A DNA stretch of 64,000 nt from assembly GCF_029892485.1 (NCBI RefSeq), contig NZ_JARXVG010000001.1:868001-932000 (forward strand), given 5' to 3'. Below, one piece after another: positions 8,456 to 20,069 of this stretch; within the stretch, counting starts at the first letter, position 1, and every line of letters starts with the position of its first letter. The notes beneath the pieces are model-generated. The model was not told the DNA's origin, did no database searches, and worked only from the letters and a program-made list of their open reading frames with translations. This DNA comes from Variovorax boronicumulans. GTDB lineage: Bacteria > Pseudomonadota > Gammaproteobacteria > Burkholderiales > Burkholderiaceae_C. The translations under genes were made by a program, and so were the position numbers.

Positions 8456-8767
8456 GGTCGATTCCTCGGTGATAGGGGTCAAAAAGGTACGCCCCCCATG
8501 GGCGTCCATGCAAGCAAGACGTCCAGTGGGGGGCGTTTGTGACACCGAGTCCGAAAACCCGCCGAAGATCACGCGACCGTGGGTGACGGCCCTCCCATCC
8601 GTTCAATGACAAGGGCGCTGAGCGTCCGGTTTGGCGAAGAGCAAGACCGCTTCGGACTCGCGGTGACCCAGCTGCAACTGGCTACATCGGCCCGACTGAA
8701 GTCGGACACGCCACCGTTGCGAACGGAGGTCACCCGCCCCCATCGCAGTTCGACGCCCCTCCCGGCG
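8456..8767. other. 312-bp gap: leader of the reductase gene, otherwise empty
   Basis: No convincing coding sequence is present. The left part is the 5' leader of the NmrA-like gene and holds a 10-bp inverted repeat, ACGCCCCCCA at 8489-8498 and TGGGGGGCGT at 8527-8536. The stretch 8540-8767 shows no structure I can support. Confidence 0.6.
8489..8536. repeat. 10-bp perfect inverted repeat with 28-bp spacer
   Basis: ACGCCCCCCA (8489-8498) pairs with TGGGGGGCGT (8527-8536). It lies 34 bp upstream of the reductase start, so it is either a regulator-binding dyad or a leader hairpin in that mRNA. Nothing in the sequence tells which. Confidence 0.5.
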
Positions 8768-9124
8768 CTACTCTCGGAACCAGATCTTGAGCGTCACATA
8801 GACCGCATAGCTCAGGCCAAGCACCAGCCACGCGAGGGTAAACATGTTGGCCCAGTAATCGCCGGCGTTTGCCGCCAGGGTGTAGATCTGATTCCTGCAA
8901 GCCTTGCCGACGCAAGGCACCTCACCCCGAACCAGCGCGCGCAGAAACGCAAACAGGAGGTAGCAGGCCATGCCGGCAATCATGAGCAGTCCGACCGGCC
9001 CTGCAAGTCCTTCGGTGCGCTCGCCGTTCTCATTCCAACGCGGTTTCCGAAGCAAGTTTTGCCCGAATTTGTAGCAGGCAAATCCGAGCAGGAGCATCAG
9101 CAAGTAGTAAATAGCGGCACGCAT
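8768..9124 (-). CDS. Small three-helix membrane protein coupled to czcA
   Basis: This is a 118-residue protein with hydrophobic segments at about residues 3-20, 45-64 and 90-113. It has a CVGKAC motif in the loop before the last helix. Its ATG (9124) begins 1 nt after the czcA stop codon (9128-9126), so translation is probably coupled and it is the last gene of the czc operon. I do not recognise the family. The two loop cysteines could form a disulfide or bind a metal. The position suggests an accessory of the efflux pump, but this is inference. Confidence 0.75.
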   Translation of the reverse strand: MRAAIYYLLMLLLGFACYKFGQNLLRKPRWNENGERTEGLAGPVGLLMIAGMACYLLFAFLRALVRGEVPCVGKACRNQIYTLAANAGDYWANMFTLAWLVLGLSYAVYVTLKIWFRE

Positions 9125-9125
9125 G

Positions 9126-12326
<3,201 letters not shown>

Positions 12327-12335
12327 GCGGCGTCC

Positions 12336-13697
12336 TCAGTGGGTGTGCGTGGCGGAGCTCTTGCCCTGCTGCGACTTGATGACGAAGCTGCCGCTCGCGG
12401 CATAGGCCGCGCCGGGCTTCAGGCCGCCCACGATCTCGATGCGTTTGCCGTCGCTGCGGCCGGTCTGCACATGCTGCGGCAGGAAGCCGCCGGGCACCTT
12501 GAGGAAGACGGTGGGTTTCTCTTCAACCGTCTGCACCGCATCGGCCGACACGGTGACGGGCGCATCCGCCTCAGATGAAACCAGCTCCACGTTCACGAAC
12601 AGGCCCGGGCGCCACACGCGCTGCGGATTGGTCAGCGTGACGCGCGCGGTGGCGGTGCGCGTTTGCGCGCCGATGAGCGAGCCCACGTACGACACGGTGC
12701 CGCTCGCGGTCTGATCGAACGCGGTCGAGCGGATGGTCACCGGCTCGCCGATGCGCACCAGGTTCAGGTTGCCGGCGGCCACGCTGATCTCTGCCCACAC
12801 GGTCGAGAGATCGGAGATGGTGAACACGTTGACGGCTTCTCCCACCGACTCGCCGAGCGAGATGTGCTTCTCGACCACCATGCCGTCGAAGGGCGCGCGC
12901 AGCTCGTAGCGGCCGAGCGCGGGCGAACCTGGCGTGGCGCCGAGCGCCAGCAGCTTCTGGTTGGCATTGGCCACCGCGATCTGCGCTTCCTGCATGGCCT
13001 GCTGGGCCTGCAGGTAGTCCTGCTGGGGCGAGATCTTTTCTTCCCAGAGTTTCTTCTCGCGCTCGTAGGTGGTGCGGGCCAGTTCCAGCCGGCGCTGCGC
13101 CGACTGCAGCGCGCTGCGCTGCTCCGAGAGCCCAGGGCTCGAGAGCACCGCGAGCACCTGCCCGCGCTTGACCTCCTGGCCCAGGTTGGCCGAAACGCTG
13201 TCGACCACGCCCGCCACGCGCGGCACCACGTGGGCCGTGCGGTCTTCGTTGAACTTGATCTCGCCGGGCAGCTGCAGCGAGGTCTTGATGCGCGCGGGGC
13301 CGGCGCTTTCGATCGCCATGCCGGCCGCCTTGACCTGCTCTTCGGTGAAGGGGATCTTTTCCTCGTCTTCCTTGTGCGCGGTCGATTCGGCCTTCGCTTC
13401 GCCGGGAGCACCCTTCTCCCTGGGCTCCTCGCCGTGGTGCTCCTTGTCGCCATGGCCCTTGGCCTCTTCATGGCCGTGGTCATGGCCATGGTCCTTGCCT
13501 TCGGCCTTTCCTTCCTCGTGGTGCTCGCCATCGGCATGCCCCCCGGCTTCCGAATGCCCGGCCGCCTCGGGCTTGGCCGGTGCAGTGCGCAGGATGAGTG
13601 CGCCCACCGCGAGGCCCACGACCAGGACGGCCACGATGGCCATCCACTGCTTCTTGCCGATGCGCTCGGCGAAGGTCTTGCGTTCTTCTGTGCTCAT
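12336..13697 (-). CDS. czcB: Membrane fusion protein CzcB
   Basis: CzcB is the periplasmic adaptor joining CzcA to CzcC. The protein has 453 residues with one N-terminal membrane anchor (about residues 18-36). A long His/Glu/Gly-rich metal-binding stretch follows at about residues 47-92, with repeated HGHDHGH-like clusters. Then comes the lipoyl/hairpin core (VPRVAGVVDSVSANLGQEVKRGQ and LRAPFDGMVVEKHISLGE). It ends in a short His tail, THTH. The His stretch probably gathers Zn or Co in the periplasm, as known for CzcB relatives. The gene is 17 bp after czcC and 9 bp before czcA. Confidence 0.95.
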   Translation of the reverse strand: MSTEERKTFAERIGKKQWMAIVAVLVVGLAVGALILRTAPAKPEAAGHSEAGGHADGEHHEEGKAEGKDHGHDHGHEEAKGHGDKEHHGEEPREKGAPGEAKAESTAHKEDEEKIPFTEEQVKAAGMAIESAGPARIKTSLQLPGEIKFNEDRTAHVVPRVAGVVDSVSANLGQEVKRGQVLAVLSSPGLSEQRSALQSAQRRLELARTTYEREKKLWEEKISPQQDYLQAQQAMQEAQIAVANANQKLLALGATPGSPALGRYELRAPFDGMVVEKHISLGESVGEAVNVFTISDLSTVWAEISVAAGNLNLVRIGEPVTIRSTAFDQTASGTVSYVGSLIGAQTRTATARVTLTNPQRVWRPGLFVNVELVSSEADAPVTVSADAVQTVEEKPTVFLKVPGGFLPQHVQTGRSDGKRIEIVGGLKPGAAYAASGSFVIKSQQGKSSATHTH

Positions 13698-13714
13698 GAT
13701 CCTGGGTGTCCGTG

Positions 13715-15070
13715 TCAGCGCGCGACGGGCGTCGCGTGCAGGGTTTCTTCGCCATCGGTGCCGAGCAGGCGGTCGAGTTCGCCGGCCGCGCGGTGCGCAT
13801 CGGCCAGCGCAACGAGGTACTGGTTGCGCACCTGGAACAGCGTGCGCTGCGCATCGAGCGCTTCGAGAAAGCTGAACTTGCCCAGCTCGAAGCCCTTGGT
13901 CGCGGCCCTGTAGGCGGTCTCGGCGCCGGGAAGCGCATCGCGCTGCAGCGTCTCGGCCGTGGCGCGCGCCGAACGCAGGCGCTCGGTGGCCTGCGCCACA
14001 TCGGCGCCCAGCTGCAGTTCGGCCGAGGAGAGGTCGTCGCGCGCCTTCTCCTCGCGGCTCAATGCTTCAGCGAGGTTGCCGCGGTTGGTGTCGAAGATCG
14101 GCAGCAGCACCGAGAGGCCGACGACGACCTGGTTGCGGCGGCTGCTCGCACCTTCGGTGTCGGTGGACGCCGGCACGCGCTTGGCGCCGAGCGACACGGT
14201 GATGTCGGGGATGCGCTTGGCCTGCTCCAGGCTGGTGAGCGCCTCGCGCCGCTCGACTTCAAGCCGCGCCTGCCGCAGCACGGGCGCCGCGAAGAGCCGG
14301 CCTTCGACGTCCTGTGCCGAAGCCAGCGTCGGCAGTTGATCGACCGCGCCCTCCACCTGCGTGAAGCGCGGCGCCGGGTTGCCCCACAGCGCCGCCAATT
14401 GCTGGCGAGCCGAACGCAGCGTGCCCTCGGCTTGCAGCAGCTCGACGCGCACACCCGCCTCGGCCACACGCGCGCGGGTTTCCTCCAGCGGCGAGACCTT
14501 GCCGGCCATGACGCGGTTGGCGGCGGCCTTGGTCGCGGTCTGCGCGAGGCCGACGGAATCCTGCGCGAGCCGCAGGCGCTCCTGCGCGGTCAGCACGTCG
14601 AAGAACAGCGTGACGGTCGATGCGCGCAACTCCGAGCGTCGTGCAGCGAGCGCCGACGCGGCCTGGTCGCGCGCGCGCTCGGCGGCCGTCACGCGGGCCG
14701 CACGCTTGCCGCCCAACTCGATCGGCTGGCTCAGCTGCAGCGTGGTGGTGCGGTTGTCGCGGCGCAGGTCTTCCAGCTGCGCGCCGAGCACCGGGTTGGG
14801 CCAGGCGCCGGCCTGGACGACGGCGCCCTCGGTGGCCTCTTGCTCCCGCGAGGCCGCAGCGAGGCTGGGGTTGGACTGCAGCACCATCGCGACGGCGCTG
14901 CGAAGGGTCAGCGGCCCCGCGGGCTCCAGCGTTCGCGCGGCCAGGCGGGATGAGGAAGACAGAGGGGCGACAGCGGCTTGCGACTGCGTCTGTGGCGTTT
15001 GTGGCGTTTGGGAATAGGCCGGGGGTACCGCCAAGGCCAGCACGGCCAGCGGCACGAAGAGCGTGCGCAT
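13715..15070 (-). CDS. czcC: Outer membrane efflux protein CzcC (TolC family)
   Basis: CzcC is the outer-membrane channel of the Czc pump. It has 451 residues with a signal peptide ending around AYSQT. The two long helical hairpin repeats of OEP proteins are visible (for example REQEATEGAVVQAGAWPNPVLGAQL-like and AKDLLQ-type coiled segments, each with an AxPNPxL turn). The ATG at 15070 has AGGAGA 5 nt upstream. A 12-bp inverted repeat (15107-15165) separates it from czcI. Confidence 0.94.
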   Translation of the reverse strand: MRTLFVPLAVLALAVPPAYSQTPQTPQTQSQAAVAPLSSSSRLAARTLEPAGPLTLRSAVAMVLQSNPSLAAASREQEATEGAVVQAGAWPNPVLGAQLEDLRRDNRTTTLQLSQPIELGGKRAARVTAAERARDQAASALAARRSELRASTVTLFFDVLTAQERLRLAQDSVGLAQTATKAAANRVMAGKVSPLEETRARVAEAGVRVELLQAEGTLRSARQQLAALWGNPAPRFTQVEGAVDQLPTLASAQDVEGRLFAAPVLRQARLEVERREALTSLEQAKRIPDITVSLGAKRVPASTDTEGASSRRNQVVVGLSVLLPIFDTNRGNLAEALSREEKARDDLSSAELQLGADVAQATERLRSARATAETLQRDALPGAETAYRAATKGFELGKFSFLEALDAQRTLFQVRNQYLVALADAHRAAGELDRLLGTDGEETLHATPVAR

Positions 15071-15106
15071 CGAATTCTCCTGGGTTGCGAAACAACGGAC
15101 GGACGA

Positions 15107-15165
15107 ATTCGGCGAGAGCTCAGCTGATGAAGGAGATCAGTGGTGGGGTTGTTCTCTCGCCGAAT
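15107..15165 (-). promoter_or_regulatory. Intercistronic inverted repeat between czcI and czcC
   Basis: ATTCGGCGAGAG (15107-15118) and CTCTCGCCGAAT (15154-15165) form a perfect 12-bp inverted repeat around a 35-nt loop. The distal arm overlaps the czcI stop codon. In the czc mRNA this would fold into a stem just after czcI. No T-run follows, so it is not a standard terminator. A processing or attenuation element is plausible. Confidence 0.6.
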
Positions 15166-15539
15166 CAGAGGGCGAGAGGCCGTGCGGGCCGCACAGGAAC
15201 TTCAGACACGTGGGAAACGAAACGCTCTTCCGATCGGGCGTGGAGCACCTGGGGCAACTGCAGCGCGCTGACGGCATTGCCAGTCGCCATGTCCACGTGC
15301 TGCGCAACGCCGAAGTGGCTGACGATGCAGTGACCGACCGCGCCGTTCGGCTGCGTGCTGGTGTCTTGCTTCGCACCGCCTGCGTTGTGCGTGCGGTCGG
15401 TGCTGTTGGGCTCGTCCTGGTGGTGGCCCCAGTGCTCGGGCTGCGTGTCCCGCTCGTGCTGGCAGTAGGCGGCCGACGCCGCCCAGCTGAGCTGGAACGG
15501 AAGCAAGAGCAGCAGAAAGATGAGGAGCCAGCGACGCAT
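15165..15539 (-). CDS. czcI: CzcI-like periplasmic cation-efflux regulatory protein
   Basis: This 124-residue protein has a signal peptide (MRRWLLIFLLLLLPFQLSWA) followed by YCQHERD and an EHWGHHQDE cluster, the layout of CzcI from Cupriavidus czc. CzcI is a small periplasmic protein first in the czc operon, thought to modulate induction by Zn. A second potential ligand group is HCIVSHFGVAQH near residue 90. The gene is first in czcI-czcC-czcB-czcA and diverges from czcR over 160 bp. Family membership rests on the N-terminus, size and context. Confidence 0.85.
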   Translation of the reverse strand: MRRWLLIFLLLLLPFQLSWAASAAYCQHERDTQPEHWGHHQDEPNSTDRTHNAGGAKQDTSTQPNGAVGHCIVSHFGVAQHVDMATGNAVSALQLPQVLHARSEERFVSHVSEVPVRPARPLAL

Positions 15540-15548
15540 GAGCCAAAA

Positions 15549-15665
15549 AGTATATCGACGGGGCGTGAAACCCCTGGCTTAAAGGCCCTGCGATTGAAGG
15601 GCCCGGCGCAATGTACGACTCGACGGCGCGGCTTTGTCCGTCAATAGGATTACTAAATCGTAACC
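15549..15665. promoter_or_regulatory. Divergent czcI / czcR control region
   Basis: A minus-strand -10 box TATACT (15554-15549) lies 10 bp before the czcI ATG. No good -35 is spaced from it, as is common for promoters that need a response regulator. An imperfect dyad GATTAC-N6-GTAACC (15648-15665) lies just upstream of czcR and is a candidate CzcR site. Both assignments are by inspection only. Confidence 0.4.
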
Positions 15666-15699
15666 AGTGTTTTGAGAGGTATTGGGTACGATTCCAATG

Positions 15700-16377
15700 A
15701 TGCGAATTCTTGTGATCGAAGACGAACCCAAACTGGGCGACTACCTGAAAAAGGGGCTGGAGGAAAACGGTTATGTCGTCGACATAGCCCGCGACGGCAT
15801 CGAAGGCCGTTACCTCGCCACCGAGGGAGACTACGCGCTGGTCCTGCTCGATGTGATGCTCCCCGGCATCGACGGATTCGCTGTTCTGCAGGCCATACGC
15901 CGCACTAAGAACGTGCCCGTGCTGGTGCTCACCGCGCGCGACAAGGTCGAAGACCGCGTGCAGGGCCTGCAGCAAGGCGCCGACGACTACCTCGTCAAGC
16001 CCTTCTCTTTCTCCGAGCTGCTGGCGCGCGTGCAGGCACTGCTGCGGCGCGGGCAGGCGCAGGACTCGACCGTGCTGCGCCTGGCCGACCTGGAACTCGA
16101 CATGGCGAGCCGCAAGGTGTTTCGCAACCGCGCGCGGCTCGACCTCACGGCGAAAGAGTTCACGCTGCTGGTGGTGCTGCTGCGCCGGCGCGGCCAGATC
16201 CTCTCGCGCACCACGCTCGCCGAGCAGGTGTGGGACATGAACTTCGACAGCGACACCAACGTGGTGGAAGTGGCCATCCGGCGCCTGCGCAGCAAGATCG
16301 ACGATCCGTTCGAAGTGAAGCTGCTGCACACCGTGCGCGGCATGGGCTACGTGCTGGAAGACCGCTCCTGGGCATGA
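15700..16377 (+). CDS. czcR: Heavy-metal response regulator CzcR (OmpR family)
   Basis: This is a DNA-binding response regulator that would activate the czc operon once phosphorylated by CzcS. From MRILVIEDE (ATG at 15700; an ATG at 15697 is equally usable) it has 225 residues. The receiver domain shows acidic pocket E7/D8, phospho-acceptor Asp51 ([12 protein letters not shown]) and Lys100 ([11 protein letters not shown]). The winged helix at the C-terminus reads [19 protein letters not shown] and [11 protein letters not shown]. Its last codons overlap czcS by 4 nt (ATGA). CusR/CopR relatives are very similar, so the metal is inferred from the neighbouring CzcCBA. Confidence 0.93.
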   Translation: MRILVIEDEPKLGDYLKKGLEENGYVVDIARDGIEGRYLATEGDYALVLLDVMLPGIDGFAVLQAIRRTKNVPVLVLTARDKVEDRVQGLQQGADDYLVKPFSFSELLARVQALLRRGQAQDSTVLRLADLELDMASRKVFRNRARLDLTAKEFTLLVVLLRRRGQILSRTTLAEQVWDMNFDSDTNVVEVAIRRLRSKIDDPFEVKLLHTVRGMGYVLEDRSWA

Positions 16378-17702
16378 ACCCCCGGCCGCGGGCGAACTCG
16401 ATCCAGCGCCGGCTCTCGCTCTGGATCGCTGCGCAGACGCTGTTCGGGCTCAGCGTGATCTGCCTCGCCATCTACCTCGTGACGGCCTGGAACTTCGGCC
16501 AGAAGCAGGAGGACGAGCTCGACCAGAAAGCAGTGCTGGTGCAGCACCTGCTGAAGGAAGCGGAGAAAGGCGGCGACCTCGTCTTCCTCAAGCACAAGCT
16601 CGACGACTTCTTCTCGATGCAGGACGACGTGAGCCTGACGATCTCGCATGCAGGCAAGGTGCTCTTTCAATCCCGGCCCTCGGCCGGTGGCCGCTGGCTG
16701 CAACACGCCTTGACGGTGCCCTGGCAGCAGGATGGCCTGACAACGCAGCTGCAGGTGCAGCTCGGCGTGAATGTGGCGCAGGAAGCGCGGCTGCTCGAGC
16801 GGCTCGCATGGACGCTGCTCGGCGCCGTGGTGCTGGGCACCGCGCTGGTGTCGCTCACCGGCATGTGGCTCGTGCGGCGCGGCTTGCGTCCGCTGAAGGC
16901 GCTGGCCGACCGAACTGCGGCCATGGCGCCGGACAAGGCCGACCAGCCGATCGATGCGCTGGCTTTCGCCGAGGAACTCCGCCCCTGGATCACGCAGTTC
17001 AACGCGCTGCTGCTGCGGGTGCAGCGCGCCTACGTGCAGCTCGAATCCTTCAACGCCGACGTGGCGCACGAACTGCGCACGCCGCTCGCCAACCTGATCG
17101 GCTCGACCGAACTCGCGCTCGCGCGGCAACGCTCCAACGAGGAGCTGCAGGGCGTGCTGGCCTCCAACCTCGAGGAGATCGGCCGGCTCTCGGGCATCGT
17201 CACCGACATGCTGTTTCTCTCGAAGGCCGACCGCGGCACCTCGACGCGCTCGCGCGCCGTCGTGAGCCTGGCGGCGCAGGCGCGCGACGTGATCGACTTC
17301 TACGACGCGATGCTCGACGAGGCGGGGCTGAAGGCCGAAGTGGCCGGCGACGCGATGGCGGACGTGGACGCCGCGCTGGTCCGCCGCGCGCTCTCCAACC
17401 TGCTGGGCAATGCGATCCGCTTTGCCGCGCCGGCTTCGACGATCCGCATCGAGTTCGCGCAGGACGACGACGGATTCACCCTCTCGGTCGTCAACCGCGG
17501 CGAGCCGATCGATCCGGCTGCGCTCCCTCGCCTGTTCGAGCGCTTCTATCGCGCGGCGCAGGCGCGAGACGGCTCGACCCGGCACCACGGTCTGGGCCTT
17601 GCCATCGTCGAGGCCATCGCGCGCATGCACGGCGGGCGCGTGTTCGCATCGAGCGAGGGTGGAGAAACGCGCATCGGCTTCACCGTGCGCCGCAAGGGCT
17701 GA
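16374..17702 (+). CDS. czcS: Heavy-metal sensor histidine kinase CzcS
   Basis: This is the membrane sensor partner of CzcR. It has 442 residues with TM1 at about 14-38, a periplasmic sensor of about 105 residues, TM2 at about 145-167, then HAMP. The H-box [18 protein letters not shown] has His232 as the phosphorylation site. The ATP-binding region follows (N-box [12 protein letters not shown], then [16 protein letters not shown]). The ATG overlaps the czcR stop in ATGA, so the two are translationally coupled. It matches the CusS/CzcS/CopS subfamily. Confidence 0.93.
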   Translation: MNPRPRANSIQRRLSLWIAAQTLFGLSVICLAIYLVTAWNFGQKQEDELDQKAVLVQHLLKEAEKGGDLVFLKHKLDDFFSMQDDVSLTISHAGKVLFQSRPSAGGRWLQHALTVPWQQDGLTTQLQVQLGVNVAQEARLLERLAWTLLGAVVLGTALVSLTGMWLVRRGLRPLKALADRTAAMAPDKADQPIDALAFAEELRPWITQFNALLLRVQRAYVQLESFNADVAHELRTPLANLIGSTELALARQRSNEELQGVLASNLEEIGRLSGIVTDMLFLSKADRGTSTRSRAVVSLAAQARDVIDFYDAMLDEAGLKAEVAGDAMADVDAALVRRALSNLLGNAIRFAAPASTIRIEFAQDDDGFTLSVVNRGEPIDPAALPRLFERFYRAAQARDGSTRHHGLGLAIVEAIARMHGGRVFASSEGGETRIGFTVRRKG

Positions 17703-17723
17703 GGCCAGCGCAAGCCGGCGTGC

Positions 17724-18998
17724 TCAGGGCTTGGCGTGCGCCTCGGCTTCGGCCGGGGCCCCCGCATCGGCAGCCGTCTTCGTCTTGCGGCCGATGCACA
17801 GCGTCATCAGCGGCCCGGTCATCGCGGTGGTGGCGAGCGCCATCACCAGCAGCATCGTGAACAGCTCGGGACCGATCAGGCCCACGTCGAAGCCGATCTT
17901 GATGACGATCAGCTCCATCAGCCCGCGCGCATTCATCAGCGAGCCGGTGGCCATGCTGTCGCGCCAGCTGTAGCCCGCCATGCGGGCACCGGCCGCGCCG
18001 CCGGCGATCTTGCCGACGGTGGCCACGCCGATGATCAGCAGCATCGCGCCGAGGCTCGTGCCGGTGAATGCACTGGCGGTGGTGCCCAGCCCGGCGAGCG
18101 CGAAGAAGAGCGGCATCAGCACGACGATGGAGATGGGCTCGATGCGCTCGCTCAGCGAACGCAAGAGGCGGTCGTCGCGCGGCAGGCAGGCGCCGAACAG
18201 GAAGGCGCCGAACACCGCGTGCAGGTGCAGCCATTCAGTGAGCAGCGCGGTGACCAGGAGGCCGATCATCAGCGAGGCCATCACCGTGGTCGACGGCTCG
18301 CCATCGGGCGCCTTCACGCGCAGCAGCCAGGCAAAGGCCGGCTTCAGCCCGAAGAACAGGAAGGCCAGCATCACCACCACGCCGACCGTGATCTTGATGA
18401 GGCCCGTGTAGCCCTCGCCCGCACCCACCATGGCCACCACGAAGGCCAGCAGGATCCAGGCGAACACATCGACCACCGCCGCGGCGCTCAGCGAGAGCTG
18501 GCCGAACGGGGTGCGCGTCATGCCGCGGTCTTTCAGGATGCGCGCCATGACGGGAAAGGCCGTGATCGACAGCGCCGCCGCCATGAAGAGCGCGAAGGGC
18601 CAGAACGCCACGCCGGCCGGTGCGAGCGCGGGATACAGCGTGGGCGAGATCGCCAGGCCCAGCGCCAGCGGCACGATCACGCTGAGCACGCCCACGGCAC
18701 CGGCCGCCTTGAGTTGCGAGCGCATGTTCTGCGAGGACCGCAGCTCCAGCCCGACGACGAACATGAACAGCACCAGCCCCACGGTCGACAGCGACGAGAG
18801 CCCCTGCAGCAGATCCTTGGCGAACAGCTGCGCATGCAGCGAGGGGAAGAGCGCGCCCATCACCGCCGGCCCGAGCATCAGGCCCGCGGCCATCTCGCCC
18901 ACCACGCTGGGCTGCCCCAGGTAGCGCAGCACCCAGCCGCAAATGCGCGCTGTGGTGAGGATGACGACGAGTTGCAGCAGCAGGGTGGTGACTGGCAT
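17724..18998 (-). CDS. Cation:proton antiporter (CPA2/KefB type)
   Basis: This is an inner-membrane exchanger of 424 residues with about 12-13 helices and no C-terminal RCK/TrkA-N domain. Family patterns include YLGQPSVVGEMAAGLMLGP near residue 26, VGLVLFMFVVGLEL near 75 and FGAFLFGACLPRD near 265. It would exchange Na+ or K+ for H+. It converges with czcS (21 bp apart) and stands alone. The transported ion is not determined. Confidence 0.9.
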   Translation of the reverse strand: MPVTTLLLQLVVILTTARICGWVLRYLGQPSVVGEMAAGLMLGPAVMGALFPSLHAQLFAKDLLQGLSSLSTVGLVLFMFVVGLELRSSQNMRSQLKAAGAVGVLSVIVPLALGLAISPTLYPALAPAGVAFWPFALFMAAALSITAFPVMARILKDRGMTRTPFGQLSLSAAAVVDVFAWILLAFVVAMVGAGEGYTGLIKITVGVVVMLAFLFFGLKPAFAWLLRVKAPDGEPSTTVMASLMIGLLVTALLTEWLHLHAVFGAFLFGACLPRDDRLLRSLSERIEPISIVVLMPLFFALAGLGTTASAFTGTSLGAMLLIIGVATVGKIAGGAAGARMAGYSWRDSMATGSLMNARGLMELIVIKIGFDVGLIGPELFTMLLVMALATTAMTGPLMTLCIGRKTKTAADAGAPAEAEAHAKP

Positions 18999-19032
18999 GG
19001 ACGGACCGGGCGAGGGAAAGAAGCGCCCGATG

Positions 19033-19371
19033 TTAGTTCTCTTCGCCCGGCGCGATCCAGCGGTTGGCCCACTGGTTGAGCGGTGTCAGCCGCTTGACGA
19101 GTTCGCCGCCCGCCTCGGTGAGCAGGTAGCCCGTGCCCGAGAGTTCGACGACCCCGGCCGCGCGCAGCTCCTTGAGCCGGTCGTTCAGCACCGAGGGCGA
19201 CATCTGGTCCGTGCTCATCCGCAACGCCCTGAAGCTCTGCGGCAGGCCGTCGCGCAGCTCCCAGAGGATACGCAGCGTGCCCTTGCGGCCCAGTTGCTCC
19301 AGCAGCTGCATGATGGGCCGCCGCGCTGCGGTGGCCGCGGGCGGCGAGGTCGATGCTTCTTCGTTTTCCAT
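19033..19371 (-). CDS. HxlR family winged-helix regulator
   Basis: This 112-residue regulator has the HxlR core: a conserved GRKGTLRILWELRDG helix, then SFRALRMSTDQMSPSVLNDRLKELRAAGVVE as the recognition region and a wing. It lacks the usual N-terminal cysteine of redox-sensing members. It diverges from the carboxymuconolactone-decarboxylase-like gene, and two identical dyads lie between them (19405-19458). It is therefore probably a repressor of that gene and of itself. Confidence 0.88.
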   Translation of the reverse strand: MENEEASTSPPAATAARRPIMQLLEQLGRKGTLRILWELRDGLPQSFRALRMSTDQMSPSVLNDRLKELRAAGVVELSGTGYLLTEAGGELVKRLTPLNQWANRWIAPGEEN

Positions 19372-19404
19372 GTCCTGCTTCCGGTGATCGAACGGCCGCC
19401 ATTG

Positions 19405-19458
19405 CGCTACGGATTGCGTAGCGATAGACTGCGCCGAATCGCTACGCTTTTCGTAGCG
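19405..19458. promoter_or_regulatory. Twin operator dyads between hxlR-type gene and its divergent partner
   Basis: Two copies of CGCTACG-N5-CGTAGCG occur at 19405-19423 and 19440-19458, each perfectly symmetric. The second is extended to ATCGCTACG/CGTAGCGAT (19438-19460). Their centres are 35 bp apart. They lie in the 117-bp gap between the divergent starts (19371 and 19489). HxlR is the obvious candidate to bind them. Confidence 0.75.
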
Positions 19459-19488
19459 ATCTCAACGCATTCTACAAAGGACCCGCCC

Positions 19489-20067
19489 ATGACGACCGCC
19501 GCCTTGCAAAGCGCTCGCACGCCTCGCATTCCCCCGCTCGAAGCGCCCTTCCCCGAACCGATCGCCGACTTGCTGGCGCGGATGAACCCGCCCGGAAGGC
19601 CCGAGATACTCGCGCTCTTTCGCGTGCTCGCCATCAACCCGGAACTCGCCGAGCGGACGCTGGGCCTGGGCCGCTATCTGCTGGGCCGCAACGCCGCCGT
19701 GAACCTGCGCGACCGCGAGGTGGTGATCACGCGCGCCTGCGCCCGCTGCGGTGCCGAGTACGAATGGGGCGTGCACGTTGCAGCCTTCGCCGATGCGGCA
19801 GGGTTCAACGCAGTCGACCGGCGCGTGATGGTGTCGGTGGACGAAGACGTTGAACTCCTCGCACCGCGCGACCGGCTGCTGGTGCGGCTCGTCGATCAGT
19901 TGCACGACACGAGCCATGTCGACGATGCGCTCTGGGACGCATTGAACGCGCACTGGAGCCACGCGCAGCTGATCGAGCTGATGATGATCGCGGGTTGGTA
20001 CCACGCGGTGAGCTATGTGTGCAATGCGGCGCGTGTGCCGTTGGAAACGTGGGCTGCGCGTTGGTAG
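19489..20067 (+). CDS. Carboxymuconolactone decarboxylase (AhpD-like) family protein
   Basis: This is a 192-residue CMD-fold protein. The signature CARCGAEYEWGVHVAAF (Cys-x-x-Cys with a later His) at about residues 83-99 matches alkylhydroperoxidase-like members, whose paired cysteines do peroxide or thiol redox chemistry. The ATG at 19489 is taken because the protein begins MTTAALQSART after the operator region. Expression is probably controlled by the divergent HxlR regulator. The in vivo substrate is unknown. Confidence 0.86.
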   Translation: MTTAALQSARTPRIPPLEAPFPEPIADLLARMNPPGRPEILALFRVLAINPELAERTLGLGRYLLGRNAAVNLRDREVVITRACARCGAEYEWGVHVAAFADAAGFNAVDRRVMVSVDEDVELLAPRDRLLVRLVDQLHDTSHVDDALWDALNAHWSHAQLIELMMIAGWYHAVSYVCNAARVPLETWAARW

Positions 20068-20069
20068 CC

